Part shown: positions 1 through 11,855 of the stretch, one piece after another
How positions within the stretch are numbered: the first letter of the stretch is position 1
Layout of the letters: the number at the start of each line of letters is the position of its first letter
NCBI GenBank assembly: GCA_000711775.1
Contig: ARYC01000096.1
Location: 57,937 to 121,936, forward strand
DNA length: 64,000 nucleotides
Direction of reading: 5' to 3'
DNA from: Oxytricha trifallax
Lineage: Eukaryota; Ciliophora; Spirotrichea; Sporadotrichida; Oxytrichidae
Notes under the pieces: generated by a model
The model's database searches: none
What the model saw: only the letters and a program-made list of their open reading frames with translations
What the model was told of the DNA's origin: nothing
Translations under genes and position numbers: made by a program

Positions 1-685
1 TCTTCTATTATAAGGTAGCTTTAAAGAGAAGTATCTAGGTCAAATTAAGCAAGAACCGGTATTTTCTTGTATTGAATCTTGATCATAATTTTTGTTATTT
101 CAGAGGTCAGTTGGTTGCGTCCTTCTTAACGTACTCTAACTCTCTAGCTTATTCAGGTACTACGACCTTAGAATATTCCCTCGCTTTTCTTTTGTTTAGA
201 AGCTTCAGCTCAACTTCATGATTCTCAACTTCTATATCTTTCTTGTGAGCTTTTAATAGATGCTTCTTTAGGTCTCTTGTATGAGAGTATTGCTTATGGC
301 ACTCAAAGCAGTCATACTTTCCATCTATTTTATCATGCTTTAAGTATACAGTGGGCTTTGCTTCTCTATGCTCCTTCATGTGTCTGTACCAGCTTGATTT
401 ATGAGCTAAATCTCTGTCACATAACTCACAAAAATAGACTTCAACTTCTTCAGTTTGTATAGGAATCTTTAATACCTTTCTCCTCCTCTCTGTCTCCCAC
501 ACACTTGTTTGCCATTAATTTTCTATTATTAATTTCAATTTTAATAACAGAACATCAAGTGATAGCTCTGGTAGTTCCTTATGAGAGTTCATCTCGCAGC
601 TATCACACTTTTTATTGATCCCAAAGGAAAGTCTCATTTAGTTTTATGGAAGTGCTGTTGTTTTTCTTAAAATGTTAGCGCTCAT
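1..685 (-). pseudogene. TBE-A zinc-finger/kinase gene, 5' part
   Basis: This is the N-terminal part of the TBE '57-kDa' type protein, starting at the ATG whose complement is 683-685 (MSANILRK), with the catalytic kinase half outside the window. Two C2H2 fingers are intact here: C-x2-C...H-x4-H near 370-410, and a second beginning CFEC and ending HLLKAH near 255-320. Compared with TBE-D, the stretch upstream of the fingers is locally frame-shifted (about 500-560) and then restored. With TAA/TAG as Gln the frame runs on toward position 1. Function is known only by family: a DNA-binding, kinase-like accessory protein of TBEs. Confidence 0.8.
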
Positions 686-874
686 ATTTAAATTTGAATT
701 TAAAATTATAAAACTGCCTCTATAACTGAGAGCTTATATGAGAGCTTTGCAAGCCTACAAGAATCAAGGGAAGTTCTTAGAGTATTAGCGAAGATAAATG
801 AGCACTAAGAGACGAACCAGCTCTAAAAATGGATGAGAAAGTAACCATTTTTACTATCAATAATAAGTTGATTA

Positions 875-1043
875 TAGTACGTACCGATTTAGGAGGTGCA
901 CCTAATTAAGTACGTACTGCTTTAGGAGGTATTTTATGATTTTATGATTAAAATTAGGGTGCTCCTAATGAAGTACTAGCATTAATTAATGCTCCTAATA
1001 AGTACTAGCATTTTAAGAGCTGCTCCTAATTAAGTACGTACCA
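875..1043. repeat. TBE-A palindromic repeat array in divergent promoter
   Basis: This lies between the divergently transcribed zinc-finger/kinase gene (start 685) and 22K gene (start 1249). It holds repeated AAGTAC/GTACGTAC palindromes alternating with TTAGGAGG and its complement GCTCCTAA. The same array occurs in TBE-B and TBE-D, and a differently spelled array sits at this position in TBE-C, E and F. It is likely a promoter or protein-binding region; that role is inference. Confidence 0.6.
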
Positions 1044-1248
1044 ATTTAAATTTAAAAATATGGAACTATAACAGTAGAAATTGATATCAATCTCTAAAGC
1101 TTGAAACCAGTCTCAAAACCTTCTCCATATCCTTCTTAGAGGTTGACCTACTAAAGGATGCCCATATTTAATAGTAAATCTTACAGAGGTATATAATTGA
1201 AATCAATAAACTTAAATTTGAATATCATTTCTTAGATCAGTAAACAAG

Positions 1249-2034
1249 ATGGAGTCAATGAATGATGCAATGAAAAGAGTGCAGCACAAGAATTGATTCA
1301 AAGATTTAGAAGCAAGGAGGATTTGCAACGCTACCTAGTGCAGCAAGGTAATGAACTCATAGTAACTAATCTTGATTATGCAGTTGGTTTGTTCCTCCCA
1401 ACGATGGAAGGTACTAAAATTTCATTTTTAAGAGCAAAACTCTGCGAAGAGAAGAAAGCATTAAAAACTTAAGATGTAAAGTTTGCAGAAATTCCAAACT
1501 ATCCTGAAATCTCTGTGACTAATTTATATGATGATGCAATGAATGACCAAGAGGTTTCGTTGTACCTGCCTACAAAGAAGCAGCTGTCAAATAAACTTCC
1601 TGAAAGAAACTATTTCTTTGGCATACTTGCAACAATAAAAGGTGATTACTTGAAAGAAATTATTCAAGAATCTAATAAGAAAAGGTACAGCATCTCATCA
1701 GAAGATAAGGAAAAACAAGGGATCAAGATAAGTGAGAGCTGGCTATCAGAGCTGCAGAAGCACCCTTATATTTCAAGTAAGATTTGTAGCTTAACTCTTT
1801 AGAAAAATCTGGTACTGGCATCTTCTTGATGAACGAATAGAGCAAGCTTCATAGAGAGCGAAAGTCGCAGACAAAGTATGAAGTTAGCAAGAGACTTTAC
1901 TCAAATATTAAGCCTCCAGAGTAAATGAATATAGATGCTGGAGCTGACAGCAAGGAAGAAACTTAGGAGGAGGGAAGCAAGAAGTAGAAGAAAAGAAAGA
2001 GAAACCAGCTCCCTCTAAAGAATTCTAAATGTGA
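1249..2034 (+). pseudogene. TBE-A 22K gene, frame-shifted near its start
   Basis: Homolog of the 253-aa 22K protein of TBE-D. After the start at 1249 (MESMNDAMKRV) a one-base deletion at about 1282 breaks the frame; downstream the family sequence resumes (for example LPTKKQLSNKLPE near 1565). A 26-nt intron with GT...AG ends lies at 1777-1802, and the family stop TGA at 2032-2034. Molecular function of 22K is unknown. Its conservation next to the transposase in every element here suggests a role in transposition. Confidence 0.8.
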
Positions 2035-2043
2035 CTTATAAAT

Positions 2044-3105
2044 TCATTAACTTAACTACAAAACTTATTTATATACATTCACTCTCCCTTCTTTCGCACA
2101 CTTATAAGCCAATAAATTATCTACTCTCTTCGCTGAACTTTTAATAAAGTCTACTGTATCGATAGGTAGGTCATGCATCAAGTGGTATAGCAGCAGTTTC
2201 TTGTAATGGCCTTTTAATATACCCCAGTAGAACTCAATTCCATTAAACTATGGACTGTAGGTACGTTGAACACTGCCGTTATTCTTAGTTGCTCATAACT
2301 CTTCCTTTTTTCTTTAGTCTTATGAACAGAAAGATTATCAACGAATAGTATAATCTCTTATTCAGGGTACTTCTCTCTCAGCTGCTCTAAGAACTTAATA
2401 TACTGCTCTGTCTTAATAGAGCGAGGATGAATAACATAAGTTTCTAAACCAGCATCCTCGCTAATACCTCCTAGATTGCCATTGTTTATACCTTGACTTT
2501 CTAGTCATATACTTCTATATTACTATGCCTCTTATACCAAGATTTCTAGATAAAAGTGTTGAAGGTAAACACAGCCTCGTCAGCATGTATAAACTTAATA
2601 TTATTAGTAATAGCTCTCTGCATTTAATTATAAATATAATTTAGGTAATTGTTGTAAAATGGCAGAGTGAAATCAATCACTCTCTTGATACGATTAACAC
2701 CTTTGTAAGAAATACAATTTCGTTTATAGATGTTGGCTATAGACTAAGCAGAGATCTTCAACTCAGGGAACTGGCGATGAAACATAGTAGCTCGTTGGTC
2801 TAAAGAGAAGTGAGCCCAATACTTCAAAGTTGTATCATTAATAAGATAGTCAATATGCTTCTATAGAAACTTTGACTACATCTTAGGCTAAGAATTTAGC
2901 TACTATTTCTTTAATTATAGTGCTATAAGACAGTGGGAACGAACAGTTGACGGACTTCGCTTTATGAGTAGAGCAATAGACTTATAGTTTAGTACTGGTT
3001 TGATTTATTCACTGTATATATCAACTCCATATCGCAGTTTAAAAACCAAATCTATATAATCTTCATCATAAATAGACCCCAAAAGCTTGCTATTTTTGTC
3101 TGCAT
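2044..3105 (-). pseudogene. TBE-A transposase, broken by single-base deletions
   Basis: DD34E transposase related to the intact 354-aa proteins of TBE-B and TBE-D. Relative to TBE-B it lacks one base right after the start codon (about 3102), one near 2250 and one near 2473, so the frame is lost three times although total length is only 3 nt shorter. The DDE motif regions remain recognisable on the minus strand. It is convergent with 22K, with only about 9 bp between the two stops. Confidence 0.82.
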
Positions 3106-3108
3106 TTA

Positions 3109-3185
3109 ATTATAACCCCAACCCCTAACAAATTCCCTACAAATCAAAGCACTTATAAACCTCATTAAGGAATTTTGGGGTTTTG
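3109..3185. repeat. TBE-A right inverted terminal repeat
   Basis: About 77 bp, inverted relative to the left end of TBE-B (4863-4939). It ends in TTTTGGGGTTTTG instead of the usual G4T4G4T4G because two G's of the inner block read A. The flank is ATT. Confidence 0.9.
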
Positions 3186-3490
3186 ATTGAACCCCGTCGA
3201 CTGGCCCCTAATGCGGAGAACCCAGCAACCCCCTGCCTACCCTCAGCAGGCCTTAGTGTAGTAGAAGCTCTATTAGAAAGTCCTGAGTGAGATTGGTACC
3301 TCACCCAGCAATTAACTTTCTAATTTAATAATATGCTTTGATTAAAATAGCATTTCAAGGAGAATAAAGCATTTTTAAATGATAAGCTTGCCTGTTATTA
3401 ATCAGAGCATTATTTCAAAAGTATTATTGCGAGTATAAATAAATAATTATCATAGTTGTACTAATTTACAGTTAAATAAAGAAATTAATA
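3186..3490. other. spacer between TBE-A and the next gene
   Basis: The first ~100 bp are unusually GC-rich. Positions 3270-3323 form an inverted repeat (ATTAGAAAGT ... ACTTTCTAAT), and the downstream arm with its flank resembles 49055-49100. No ORF is supported. The rest is AT-rich leader before the ATG at 3491. Confidence 0.5.
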
Positions 3491-4862
3491 ATGAAGTTGA
3501 AAAGGACGACAGAAGAAAACAGAATAATTAATTTCTTCAAAATCAAATGTTTAGGAAAACTTATGTAAATGTAAAAAAAATAAATGGATGATTGGCTCCG
3601 AAAGTTTTAGCATTAAGAAGCTACAGTATCCGATCTAAAAGCATATAAAGCAATATAAGGCTTTACTAGAAGCTATCTAAGAGACTTGAAGAATCCTGTA
3701 AATAAATCTTCAACAGGAGATTCGCAGATTACTTTGAAAGATATTTCATATTTGGCTACTTTTGAGGTTGATAACACATAAAATATTATGATATTGGTTG
3801 GCAGTGATCAAGACACTAAAATCATAGTTGAATCATTTTTATAAGCTAATGTGAAGACCAGAACTAAATATAAATGCTGTCTGCTTCATCACTGCATTAG
3901 AGAGAACAAAATAACTCGTGATTCATATCACATAGTAAAAAATAACATATATTCAATAATGGAACTGTACCTTTTCTAAGGAATTACATCAAACTCTCAG
4001 AGCATAATGTAAGTTATTAGTATATTTGAGTAAATTCAGGTTTTAGTTTATCTAGGAAATGATTCAATCATTTGATTAAAAGAGACTTAATTTATAGAGA
4101 GATTATTCTGAAGTACTTATTGAATTTTTCAAAGTTTTGAAAGAATTTAATCTAGATTACAACATTCGTTCTAAATTTAAATTTAGAATGATATAATATT
4201 AATTTTACAAATTTATTTGTATCTTTATAACAATAATTGAGAACTTATTTCAATAAATCGACTTGATAGCTTTTATTTATTTAGTCAGATCAACATCTAT
4301 TTACTTCCCATGCTATGTCAAACTTATCCTAACAATAGAAAAGAGACCTAAACGAGAAGAAACTTTCAATAAGATAATAAAAATATTAGACACTCTGGTA
4401 AAAATCAGTGATTAGGAAGTCTTTTAAAATAAAGGAAAAAGTTATATGGATTTAGCCTTGAACTTAGCAATAGGGTAAAATGCTTAAAAAAATAATTAAG
4501 GCTTATAAAAGAACACTTCTCAAGATGAACTTAAAAATCAAAGCATGAAGTAGTCTCATGGAGATACAGTTTAAGAGGAAGTTAAAACCTAAAATCATTT
4601 GGTCGCAACAACAAAATAAAACTTAGAATTAAGTCTACAAAAATGCCAAGGAAGCTATAGAAAGGGCAATGAAATAATACATGGACTGTACAAGAATGGA
4701 ATTAACTAAAGAAATTAGAATTTGGTTTAAGAATTCATCTAAAGTCATTCTGCTGAAAAAGATTCGTACAAAGAAGAATTAGGAAAGGTTTTTGAATAAA
4801 ATAAAGAACTTACAGTAAAATTGATTAGTACTCTTGCCGCACTTCACGGGCCTATTAATAAT
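3491..4862 (+). CDS. unrecognised gene, interrupted on its right by TBE-B
   Basis: Under the ciliate code an ORF opens at 3491 (MKLKRTTEEN) and stays open to about 4075. A GT...AG intron is possible at about 4010-4040. A second coding block, rich in Gln and Asn, runs from about 4405 straight to the TBE-B boundary (its last codons include LISTLAALHGP). Between the blocks (4080-4400) the sequence is AT-rich and may hold an intron or IES. I do not recognise the product. The open frame reaching the insertion suggests TBE-B sits in this gene or in an IES of it. Confidence 0.5.
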
Positions 4863-4980
4863 CAAAACCCCAAAACCCCTTAATGAGTTTATAAGTGCTT
4901 TGATTTGTAGGGAATTTGTTAGGGGTTGGGGTTATTAATAGGTTTTAATGTGAAATTTATAGTAAATTTATTTAATTAAA

Positions 4981-6425
4981 TCACTCAAAATGCACTTTAG
5001 GATCATGTGGGAGTGGTCTGAAGTTTATCTTACTTAACCACAACTCTATATGCTCTAATATTATGTCTGATCTAGAGTTTGGTTTTAATATTATTGATTC
5101 TGCCATTTATTTTAATGATTGAGAGACTCTGGTTTTGTCTATAAATTACATGATTCTTTGCTTAGCATCTTTCTCACACCTGGTAGAGTAGTAATCATTG
5201 CGAGGCATATCGCACTCTATTATTATTGCTGCTAAAGCCCACACATCCCATTAATAATCTCCATCTCTCCAGTCTTCTCTTTCAGGATAATAGCCCGGAG
5301 TTCCCATAACACTTCCTAGCCTTGATACTTCCACCCTTAATGCTCTCTTGAAGTCAATAATTGCCACTCTTACAGGTGAGAAGTTTATCATAACATTCTC
5401 AGGCTTCAAATCTCTATGAACAAAGCCTAACTTATGTAACTCTTTTATACCTTGTAAGGTTTAGGTTGCAATCAAAGCAAGCTACTTATGATTCCTTTGA
5501 TCAGTAATAAAATCTCTGAGGGTCATTTCATAGAGTGGGAGTCTGAGAGCCACATGATCCTTGGCAAGAAGAACAGCATCTAGATTGATTAAGTAACTAC
5601 ACTCTTTAAACTTAGCTTAAGTGAGTACTTGATACTCATTTGTAAACTCCATCTGATATTTATCATCACTTAAGAGATAGTTGAAGGGATACACCTTGTA
5701 TGCGTATTGATGATCATTAATAACTTTCTTATCAAAGGAGTCTTCTATTATAATGTAGCTTTAAGAGAAGTGTCTAGGTCAATTTAAGCAAGAACCGGTA
5801 TTTTCTTGTATTGAATCTTGATCATAATTTTTGTTATTTCAGAGGTCAGTTGGATGCGTGCCTTCTTAACGTACTCTAACTCACAAGCTTATTCAGGTAC
5901 TACGACCTTAGAATATTCCCTCGCTTTTCTTTCGTTTAGAACTTCAGCTCAACTTCACGATTCTCAACTTCTATATCTTTCTTGTGAGCTTTTAATAGAT
6001 GCTTCTTCAAGTCTCTTGTATGAGAGTATTACTTATGGCACTCAAAGCAGTCATACTTTCCATCTATTCTATCATGCTTTAAGTATACAGGGGGCTTCGC
6101 TTCTCTATGCTCCTCATATGTCTGTACCAGCTTGATTTATGAGCAAAATCTCTCTCACATAACTCACAAAAATAGACTTCAACTTCTTCAGTTTGTATAG
6201 GAATTTCATTAATACCTTTCTCCTCCTCTCTGTCTCCCACACACTTGTTTGCCATTAATTTTCTATTATTAATTTCAATTTTAATAACAGAGCATCAAGT
6301 GATAGCTCTGGTAGTTCCTTATGAGAGTTCATCTCGCAGCTATCACACTTTTTATTGATCCCAAAGGTAAGTCTCATTTAGTTTTATGGAAGTGCTGTAG
6401 TTTTTCTTAAAATGTTAGCGCTCAT
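4981..6425 (-). pseudogene. TBE-B zinc-finger/kinase gene, frame-shifted
   Basis: It starts at the ATG complement of 6423-6425 and ends at TGA (4981-4983), giving the C-terminus PHDPKVHFE. The kinase half shows HRDLKPEN (about 5415-5440), then DFK where kinases have DFG (about 5355), then GTPGYYPE in the activation segment. The second C2H2 finger is intact, but the first is disturbed by a missing base near 6118. By family it is an accessory TBE protein combining DNA-binding and kinase-like modules. This copy is likely non-functional. Confidence 0.8.
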
Positions 6426-6614
6426 ATATAAATTTGAATTTAAAATTATAAAACTGCCTCTATAACTGAGAGCTTATATGAGAGCTTTGCAAGCCTACAA
6501 GTATCAAGGGAAGTTCTTAGAGCATTAGCAAAGATAAATGAGCACTAAGAGACGAACCAGCTCTAAAAATGGGTGAAAAAGTAACCATTTTTACTATCAA
6601 TAATAAGTTGATTA

Positions 6615-6784
6615 TAGTACGTACCGATTTAGGAGGTGCACCTAATTAAGTACGTACTGCTTTAGGAGGTATTTTGTGATTTTATGATTAAAATTAGGGT
6701 GCTCCTAATAAAGTACTAGCTTTAATTAATGCTCCTAATAAAGTACTAGCATTCTAGGAGCTGCTCCTAATTAAACAAGTACCA
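6615..6784. repeat. TBE-B palindromic repeat array
   Basis: Same type as in TBE-A and TBE-D: AAGTAC/GTACGTAC palindromes and GCTCCTAA or TTAGGAGG blocks between the divergent starts of the zinc-finger/kinase and 22K genes. Confidence 0.6.
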
Positions 6785-6990
6785 ATTTAAATAAAAAAAT
6801 ATGGAACTATAACAGTAGAAATTGATATCAATCTCTCAAGTTTGAAACCAGTTCTCAAAACCTTCTCCATATCCTTATTAGAGGTTGACCTCCTGTAGGA
6901 TGCCCATATTTAATAGTAAGTTTTACAGAAATATATAATTGAAATCAATAAACTTAAATTTGAATATCATTTCTTAGATCTGTAAGCAAG

Positions 6991-7770
6991 ATGGAGTCAA
7001 TGAATGATGCAATGAAAAGAGTGCGAGCACAAGAATTGATTCAACGATTTAGAAGCAAGGAGGATTTGCACCGCTACCTGGTGCAGCAAAGTAATGAACT
7101 CATGGTAACTAATCTTGATTATGTAGTTGGTTTGTTCCCCCCAACGATGGAAGGTACTAAAATTTCATTTCTAAGAGCCATTCTGAGAAGAGAAGAAAGC
7201 ATTAAAACTTAAGATGTAAAGTTTGCAGAGATTCCAAACAATCCAGAAATCTCAGTGACTAACTTATTGATGATGCAATGAACGACCCACAGGTTTCGCA
7301 GTACCTGCCTACAAAGAAGCAGTTGTCAAATAAACTACTGAAAGAAACAATTTCTTTGGCATACTTGCAACAATAAAAGGTGATTACTTGAAAGAAATTA
7401 TCCAAGAATCTCATAAAAAAGGTACAGCATCTCTTCAGAAGATAAGGAAAACAAGGGATCAAGATAAGTCAGAGCTGGCTATCAAACTGCAGAAGCACAC
7501 GAATATTTCAAGTAAGATTTGTAGCTTAACTCTTTAGAAAAATCTGGTACTGGCATCTTCTTGATGAAGGAATAGAGCAAGCTTCATAGAGAGCGAAAGT
7601 CGCAGACAAAGTATGAAGTTAGCAAGAGATTTTATTCAAATATTTAGCCTCCAGAGTAAATGAACATAGATGCTGGAGCTGGCAGCAAGAGAAGAAACTT
7701 AGGAGGAGGGAAGCAAGAAGTAGAAGAAAAGAAAGAGAAGCCAGCTCTCTCTAAAGAATTTTAAATGTGA
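6991..7770 (+). pseudogene. TBE-B 22K gene with frameshift
   Basis: The start at 6991 matches TBE-D, and the frame is open to about 7265. There a deletion (ACTTATTGATG for the family's ACTTATATGATG) shifts it into an early TGA. Further indels occur near 7340 and 7420. The 26-nt intron is retained at 7512-7537 and the family stop at 7768-7770. Homolog of the 253-aa 22K protein; function unknown. Confidence 0.82.
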
Positions 7771-7779
7771 CTTATATAT

Positions 7780-8844
7780 TCATTAACTTAACTACAAAAC
7801 TTATTTATATACATTCACTCTCCCTTCTTTCGCACACTTTTAAGCCAATAAATTATCTACTCTCTTCGCTGAGCTTTTAATAAAGTCTACTGTATCGATA
7901 GGTAGGTCATGCATCAAGTGGTATAGCAGCAGTTTCTTGTAATGACCTTTTAATATACCCCAGTAGAACTCAATTCCATTAAACTATGGACTGTAAGGTA
8001 CGTTGAACACTGGCGTTATTCTAAGTTGCTCATAACTCTTCCTTGTTTCTTTAGTCTTATGAACAGAAAGATTATCAACGAATAGTATAATCTCTTATTC
8101 AGGGTACTTCTCTCTCAGCTGCTCTAAGAACTTAATATACTGCTCTGTCTTAATAGAGCGAGGATGAATAACATAAGTTTCTAAACCAGCATCCTCGCTA
8201 ATACCTCCTAGAATTGCCATTGTTTATACCTTGACTTTCTAGTCATATACTTCTATATTACTATGCCTCTTATACCAAGATTTCTAGATAAAAGTGTTGA
8301 AGGTAAACACAGCCTCGTCAGCATGTATAAACTTAATATTATTAGTAATAGCTCTCTGCATTTAATTATAAATATAATTTAGGTTATTGTTGTAAAATGG
8401 CAGAGTGAAATCAATCACTCTCTTTATACGATTAACACCTTTGTAAGAAATACCATTTCGTTTATAAATGTTGGCTATAGACTAAGCAGAGATCTTCAAC
8501 TCAGGGAACTGGCGATGAAACATAGTAGCTCGTTGGTCTAAAGAGAAGTGAGCCCAATACTTCAAAGTTTTATCATTAATAAGATAGTCAATATGCTTCT
8601 ATAGAAACTTTGACTACCTCTTAGGCTAAGAATTTAGCTACTATTTCTTTAATTATAGTGCTATAAGACAGTGGGAACGAACAGTTGACGGACTTCGCTT
8701 TATGAGTAGCGCAATAGACTTATAGTTTAGTACTGGTTTGATTTATTCACTGTATATATCAACTCCATATCGCAGTTTAAATACTAAATCTATATACTCT
8801 TCATCATAAATAGACCCCAAAAGCTTGCTATTTTTGTCTCGCAT
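7780..8844 (-). CDS. TBE-B transposase, 354 aa, DD34E
   Basis: The ORF starts at the ATG complement of 8842-8844 (MRDKNSKLLGS) and stops at TGA 7780-7782, with the same 1065-nt length as in TBE-D. Motifs are HADEAVFTFNT (first Asp), LFVDNLSVHKT (second Asp) and SPQFNGIEFYWG (Glu), with 34 residues between the second Asp and the Glu, the Tc1/mariner spacing. The N-terminal half looks like a helix-turn-helix DNA-binding part. Known biology: TBE transposases act on TBE ends and have been implicated in DNA elimination in Oxytricha. I did not verify every codon against TBE-D, so a small lesion cannot be excluded. Confidence 0.88.
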
Positions 8845-8925
8845 TTAATTAATAACCCCAACCCCTAACAAATTCCCTACAAATCAAAGCACTTATAAAC
8901 CTCATTAAGGGGTTTTGGGGTTTTG

Positions 8926-10859
8926 ACTGTCAACTTGATTCTGGGAGCTTATAAAATGAGTTAATTTAAATAATTTAAATTCAAAAAAAAGGAAATTTTA
9001 AACTTAATTTTTAACCTTTAATTTTAGCAAAGCTAAATTGAAAATAAATAAAATGGAAAAATGAAAGTTTTTGGTATTATTATTTACCTTATTAAAAACT
9101 AATAATGATGAATTTATTTGTAATTTTAATTAATTTATATAAATAGGCTTCAAGGGTTCCTGCATAAATCCTTAGTACTTTCGCCTTGGCGTGATGGCTG
9201 TAATATGCTGGGTACTACATAAGTTAATAATCCTTGTAAATTTAGGCCAAATTTACTTATTTAATTAAGGATTAACTATATGTTTACTTAGAAATTCAGT
9301 TAGTGGTCAGGCGAAGTACACTAAAATAAACTTAAATAATTAAATAAATTTATATAAACTATATAAATGTCTGTATATAGGGTTATTTCTTACTATTTAT
9401 CATCCTTGTTAACTTTCTTAACTATATCATTAAAGGTAAGTTTGAAAAGTATCAGTCTTATTATTTCTTAATTTAATAATATTTTATGCCATTTTTACAA
9501 ATTAATAATATATAAGCCCTCCAAATATGTCTTAATTTAACCCCTAAACACCTTACCTAATTTAAATTTAAATTTGAAATAATTAATGAAGATTAATATA
9601 ATAGTAAATATATAGCAAACCATTTTTTAAGACTTAAGACTAATTTAAATAAATATAAATTTATCCTTAATTAATTCTAAAATTAAATTATAAATATATA
9701 AAAATGCGAAAGCCTATTTATAAAATAAAATATTGATTTAATAATCAATCATAGTCAAGCAGTTTAAAAATAATTAAATTTGAATTTAAATTAAAATAAA
9801 ATGATAGTAATTAATTACTAAGGTTTAGTTTATATAAGATAAGTATAAGAAAAATATAGAAATAAAAACCAAGTTATGTAAAAAATATAAAACTAAGAAA
9901 AATATATTTATATTCATTAAAATTCTAATGAATTTATTTATTTTTAATTTATTATTATAATGTTCTAAAATCATGTTTAATTTAATCTAAATTTTAATGG
10001 TTAAATAAATCCAATATTTAAAATGGTTGGTTTTTTAAAAACAAGATAAATTGAGGGCAAAAATAAATAAATTATAATATTAAAAATAAATGATAATAGA
10101 AAATGAGAGAAACTAAATATGCAAAATAAATGAGGAGTGACTGAGAATAATAAATTCTCCTAAAAATGATTACAAACTTGATTGACTTGAAGTCAAAAAA
10201 TAAACTACTATGATTAAATACCTGACTAATAATTGTCAGAAGGACTAAATAAATTCAGCAAAAATATGATAAAGAGAGAATAAATGTTTTAAACTAAAAA
10301 GTTTTTTTTTGTGATACTTACAATGGGAAAAATAGTGCCCCCAAACCCCAAACCGTTTTTTAATCTAGGAGATTGACTGAGATCTTTTTCAACTTTTAGA
10401 AACTTATCTCCGTCATGATCTAGAAATTAGAAATTAAATGATTTTTTTATCGAAAATCAAAAAAAACCCCCAGTTTTTTAATCAAAAGGAATAGTTATTA
10501 TGAATGATTATAAATTAAAATTATTATTATTATTTTACTGCTATTATTACTGCTACTGTTATTATTACTGCTGCTACTATTACTATTATTATTATTATTA
10601 ATTTAATTAATTTCTTTAAATCTATATCTTCTATTTATTTTATCTTTCCTTTATTACCTTATGCAATTAACTTGATTTTTGAAAATAACACATACTTAGG
10701 GCAAAATATAAAATAATTTGAATTTAAATTTAATTAAATTAATTTGTTTAATAAAATTGCTTAATTTATAAAATGTGTCTGTAAAAAAAGAGAAAAAAGA
10801 TCTCTAAAAATGAAAAGTTTGATAAGACCTAAAATAGAAATAAATATCATTTTGTTAGG
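8926..10859. other. AT-rich intergenic DNA
   Basis: No coding stretch is supported. The first ~30 bases after TBE-B could continue the gene that ends at 4862. A short GC-richer patch lies at 9145-9230. Elsewhere the sequence is dominated by A/T runs and TTTAAATT-type palindromes. A trinucleotide repeat occurs at 10515-10603. This is probably germline-limited DNA. Confidence 0.5.
10515..10603. repeat. trinucleotide microsatellite (ATT/CTG/CTA)
   Basis: Imperfect tandem trinucleotides: ATT units interrupted by ACTGCT units for about 90 bp, immediately followed by AT-rich DNA. No ORF with a start supports coding use. Confidence 0.85.
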
Positions 10860-11269
10860 GCCCCTGAATCACTTGCGTGAATTATAAAGAGTGTATTTAG
10901 GTGATTTACACTAAAATCAGATAAAAATAGCGTGCATTAAATAAAGTGTAGGTAAATTAATAGTGCGCATTTAGCGCAAGTGCATTTAATTCTGAGTGTA
11001 ACAAACATCAGTGTATATAAATAGCGCTTAAATAAGTGCAAAAAATATGAAAAAAGTGGGTTTACAAAAAATGGAGAACATGAATCGATAGAATTTGAGT
11101 TGCTCTTCAAAGTGCACACAAACGCAGTGAAGTTAGTGGAGTGCGTGCGAGTTGCGTTGGTAATAAAGAAAGTGCGATAGCCATCGCAAATTGATCACCT
11201 TTTGATTTCCATTATTAGTTTAATTATTAAAGTAGTAATTATTAATTAATAAAACCAAACTTAATTCAA
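10860..11269. other. GTG-rich low-complexity spacer
   Basis: Repeated short words containing AGTG, GTGC or GTGT (for example at 10895, 10935, 10968, 11000 and 11120-11175) appear in an otherwise AT-rich spacer, directly before the relic transposon end at 11270-11568. No ORF or known RNA recognised. Confidence 0.4.
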
Positions 11270-11568
11270 ATGTGGAGGTAAAACCGCATCCACTCACAAA
11301 TAGTATGAACGGTAAAACTTCGCCCCTAATCGGTCAACAGGGTACAAACCCCATATATTCTTGATCAGCATCTCAAACTCTATAAGACTGGTAAATGGCC
11401 TCAAAATAAAATCATAAATTTTTTCCCAACTTCACCGTACTTGCATTCTCAAGATCGGCTCCCTCAAATTAAGTTAAATTCTGTCCTTTTAAATTTCCTT
11501 ATTTATCGATATACTTAAAACTTTTTATCAACTTACAAATTCTATGTGTACATACGTATTGGGGTTTA
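11270..11568. mobile_element. relic right end of the SecA-helicase element family
   Basis: This degenerate sequence matches, in the same order and spacing, landmarks of 39001-39310: ATATTCTTSATC, TGGTAAA, AATAAAAT...TTTTTTCCC, TAAGTTAAATT, TATTTATCGATAT, then a terminal ACGTATTGGGGTTTA. It reads as an old copy of the right end of the 28.9-39.3 kb element, without its internal genes nearby. Confidence 0.55.
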
Positions 11569-11855
11569 TATATCAATTTTTTTATTATAAAAACTCTTAA
11601 AGTTGATTCTTCAGGAAGTAAACTTTTTTTCTCTCCAAAATATTAATAATTTGTTATTCATTCATTAAAGTTTACTTTGAATTAAGATAAGATGTAAAAA
11701 GACATAGAAAAGTAAAAAACAGACAATTCTATCAGGCTGAACTTAGTACACTATAATTTCTATTTTCTTAAACTTTTTAAGATTTTTGACTAAGTTTAAA
11801 CGTGGAAGGAACCTCAAATAGCCAATTCTCCATGAATTAAGGAGGGGATAACACA
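11569..11855. other. upstream spacer
   Basis: AT-rich leader between the relic transposon end and the ATG at 11856. Nothing specific recognised. Confidence 0.4.

Larger units (their letters stand above)
1..3185. mobile_element. TBE-A, telomere-bearing element, left part outside window
   Basis: The layout is zinc-finger/kinase (minus), 22K (plus) and transposase (minus), followed by an inverted terminal repeat at about 3109-3185 ending in G4T4G. It is closely similar in order and sequence to TBE-B and TBE-D. The outer G4 block is mutated (aattttggggttttg at 3171-3185). Known biology: TBEs are Tc1/mariner-superfamily transposons of Oxytricha germline DNA, removed in macronuclear development. 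All three genes carry indels or are cut by the window edge, so this copy is probably not autonomous. Confidence 0.93.
4863..8925. mobile_element. TBE-B, complete telomere-bearing element (4063 bp)
   Basis: Both ends carry C-A4-C4-A4-C4 inside inverted repeats of about 77 bp (4863-4939 and 8849-8925). Flanks are AAT on the left and ACT on the right. Both fit the ANT target preference known for TBEs, but they are not identical. Contents are zinc-finger/kinase (minus), 22K (plus) and transposase (minus). The transposase looks intact while the other two genes carry indels. It is in the same orientation as TBE-A and 1.7 kb from it. Confidence 0.96.

Noticed and set aside
10330..10360. CCCCCAAACCCCAAACC, telomere-like
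   Set aside because: Spacing is C5A3C4A3, not the C4A4 of TBEs or telomeres; no adjacent inverted repeat.
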